A DNA stretch of 64,000 nucleotides, taken from Methanimicrococcus blatticola. Lineage in GTDB: Archaea; Halobacteriota; Methanosarcinia; Methanosarcinales; Methanosarcinaceae. A program made the translations under genes and the position numbers. The notes below the pieces were generated by a model. The model saw only the letters and a list, made by a program, of their open reading frames with translations. It was not told the origin of the DNA and did not search any database. This document shows, piece after piece, positions 63,163 through 64,000 of the stretch. The stretch's first letter is position 1; the number at the start of each line of letters is the position of its first letter. The DNA lies in the NCBI RefSeq assembly GCF_004363215.1, contig NZ_SNYS01000009.1:156047-220046 (forward strand). Reading direction: 5' to 3'.

Positions 63163-63747
63163 ATGTCAGTGTGTGATTGCGGTACGCAAGATGAATTGGT
63201 TGAATTGGTCAAAGAATATATGCTTCAGGTAAAAGGCGTTGAAGAAGTATTTATTTTGACTGAAGTTGACAAAAAAAGCATTGAGCAGCTTGAAGAAGAA
63301 GCAAAAGGAAATGTTTTAATGGGCATGGGTGAAGGCGATAATCAAGGTATTGCCGAAGTGTTCAAAAGAGAACATATTTTGTGTTTTACAACAAATAAAG
63401 AATACGTATGGCCCGAGCCGCCGAATGTGATTATGATGCAGGGCGGCGAAATGATCGGTTTTGACTGCACGGAAGAAGAGGCCTGCAAATACGAAAATCA
63501 TCCGGATTACTTGGTGATGGGCACCTTCATTATGAACAAAGCAAAAACCGTCGGCAACACCGGAAAACCGATTGTTGTTCTTCCTCCCAAACCCTGTGAT
63601 TTGGGAGAAATTGAAGTCGAGGACGCTGTTTTAGGATCACCGTCAACCCCGAGCGACGAATACATCCGTGAAGCTTACAACTTTGAAAAATCAAATGAGA
63701 AAGGCACATTTTTCCTCGGGTTTAATAAAGTAAAATGCGTGGATTAA
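63163..63747 (+). CDS. Conserved-looking protein of unknown function
   Basis: A 194-aa protein that I do not recognise. It begins MSVCDCGTQDELVELVKEYM after a strong CGGAGG, so ATG 63163 is preferred over the in-frame upstream start at 63130. It has cysteines at the N-terminus (CDC), DCTEEEACKYENHPDYLVMG, and LPPKPCDLGEIEVEDAVLGSP, plus a KVKCVD terminus, so metal binding is possible. The acidic composition suits a cytoplasmic protein. Near 50% Shine-Dalgarno match suggests good expression. A hairpin with T run follows 30 bases after the stop. Confidence 0.75.
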   Translation: MSVCDCGTQDELVELVKEYMLQVKGVEEVFILTEVDKKSIEQLEEEAKGNVLMGMGEGDNQGIAEVFKREHILCFTTNKEYVWPEPPNVIMMQGGEMIGFDCTEEEACKYENHPDYLVMGTFIMNKAKTVGNTGKPIVVLPPKPCDLGEIEVEDAVLGSPSTPSDEYIREAYNFEKSNEKGTFFLGFNKVKCVD

Positions 63748-63776
63748 TTTGGTTCCTTTTAATTATAAATTAAATA

Positions 63777-63800
63777 AATCGGTTTAACCGATTCTTTTTT
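63777..63800 (+). terminator. Terminator of the last gene
   Basis: AATCGGTT, T, AACCGATT and then a run CTTTTTT. Perfect palindrome with T tract 30 bases after the stop at 63747. Confidence 0.7.
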
Positions 63801-63844
63801 ATTTTATTTTATTTTTTCTTTATTATTCTCATTTATTACTTTTT

Positions 63845-63908
63845 TATTATTTTACTTTTTCATTTTTACTTTTTCATTTTTACTTTTTCATTTTTACTTT
63901 TTCGTTTT
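63845..63908 (+). repeat. ACTTTTTCATTTTT tandem repeat
   Basis: Four near-identical 14-bp ACTTTTTCATTTTT units in the terminal gap. Confidence 0.8.
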
Positions 63909-64000
63909 TTCAATTCGATTAATGAAAAATGAATAATTATAATTCAATTAATCATTTTTGTAGACATTTAATTGAATTATCCCTTTTTAATTAATTTATG

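Overview
The window is about 64 kb of a low-GC methanogenic archaeon, most probably a Methanosarcinales member of the Methanimicrococcus type. This is inferred from gene content, since no rRNA or mcr gene is present. The evidence is: archaeal lipid genes (HMG-CoA reductase, geranylgeranyl reductase), coenzyme B synthesis (AksA), methanogenesis marker protein 8, two DUF1638 proteins, an MtaA/MtbA-like UroD-fold methyltransferase, AhbC of the archaeal heme route, wybutosine enzyme Taw2, TATA-box promoters, and tRNAs without an encoded CCA. None of the 47 genes called here ends in TAG, as expected in a pyrrolysine-using lineage.

Layout. 0-2.6 kb: 3' part of uvrC, a 52-aa zinc-ribbon protein, and on the minus strand a CptN/ToxN-like toxin gene preceded by a structured RNA region with a textbook H-type pseudoknot, a candidate archaeal type III toxin-antitoxin locus. 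2.8-11 kb: valS, a DsrE-like protein, hmgA, and a CadA-type metal ATPase with its own promoter and candidate operator. 11.6-17 kb: a minus-strand group (marker protein 8, geranylgeranyl reductase, lipoprotein) diverging from dapL and a UPF0280 gene. 17.4-24 kb: satD-like gene, aldehyde dehydrogenase, then purT / KAP P-loop NTPase / purine phosphoribosyltransferase, overlapping end to end. 24.5-28.4 kb: aksA, nicotinate phosphoribosyltransferase, taw2, tRNA-Gly. 29-38.7 kb: two DUF1638 paralogues flanking a glycine-rich surface protein, then uvrA. 39-43.6 kb: two small membrane proteins, a MATE exporter with a structured leader, and an AF1577-family radical SAM enzyme. 45-54.6 kb: 6-phospho-3-hexuloisomerase, aminotransferase, NOG1-like GTPase, HTH-CBS regulator, ahbC, tRNA-Leu, AlkC-like repair protein, UroD-family methyltransferase, beta carbonic anhydrase. 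55-64 kb: AraC/GyrI-type regulator, cysteine hydrolase, two-domain PPK2, a 1.2-kb AT-rich gap, small putative DNA-binding proteins, tRNA-Gln, thiI and an unknown conserved-looking protein.

Two interspersed repeat families occupy most longer gaps. Family A (eight copies) has a CCGC-AATTT-CGTTCC inverted repeat, a CGTTCGC/GCGAACG hairpin and a variable array of GCTACC-type units. Family B has three consecutive stem-loop modules, occurs in tandem with a period near 384 bp, and is present in both orientations. Both generate many spurious ORFs. Short AT-rich tandem repeats, each of a different sequence, also follow many stop codons.

Most genes are single or in pairs with their own promoters, and several terminator hairpins carry the stop codon in the loop. 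The items most worth a second look are the type III toxin-antitoxin candidate, the KAP NTPase placed inside a purine gene pair, the MATE leader, and the two repeat families.
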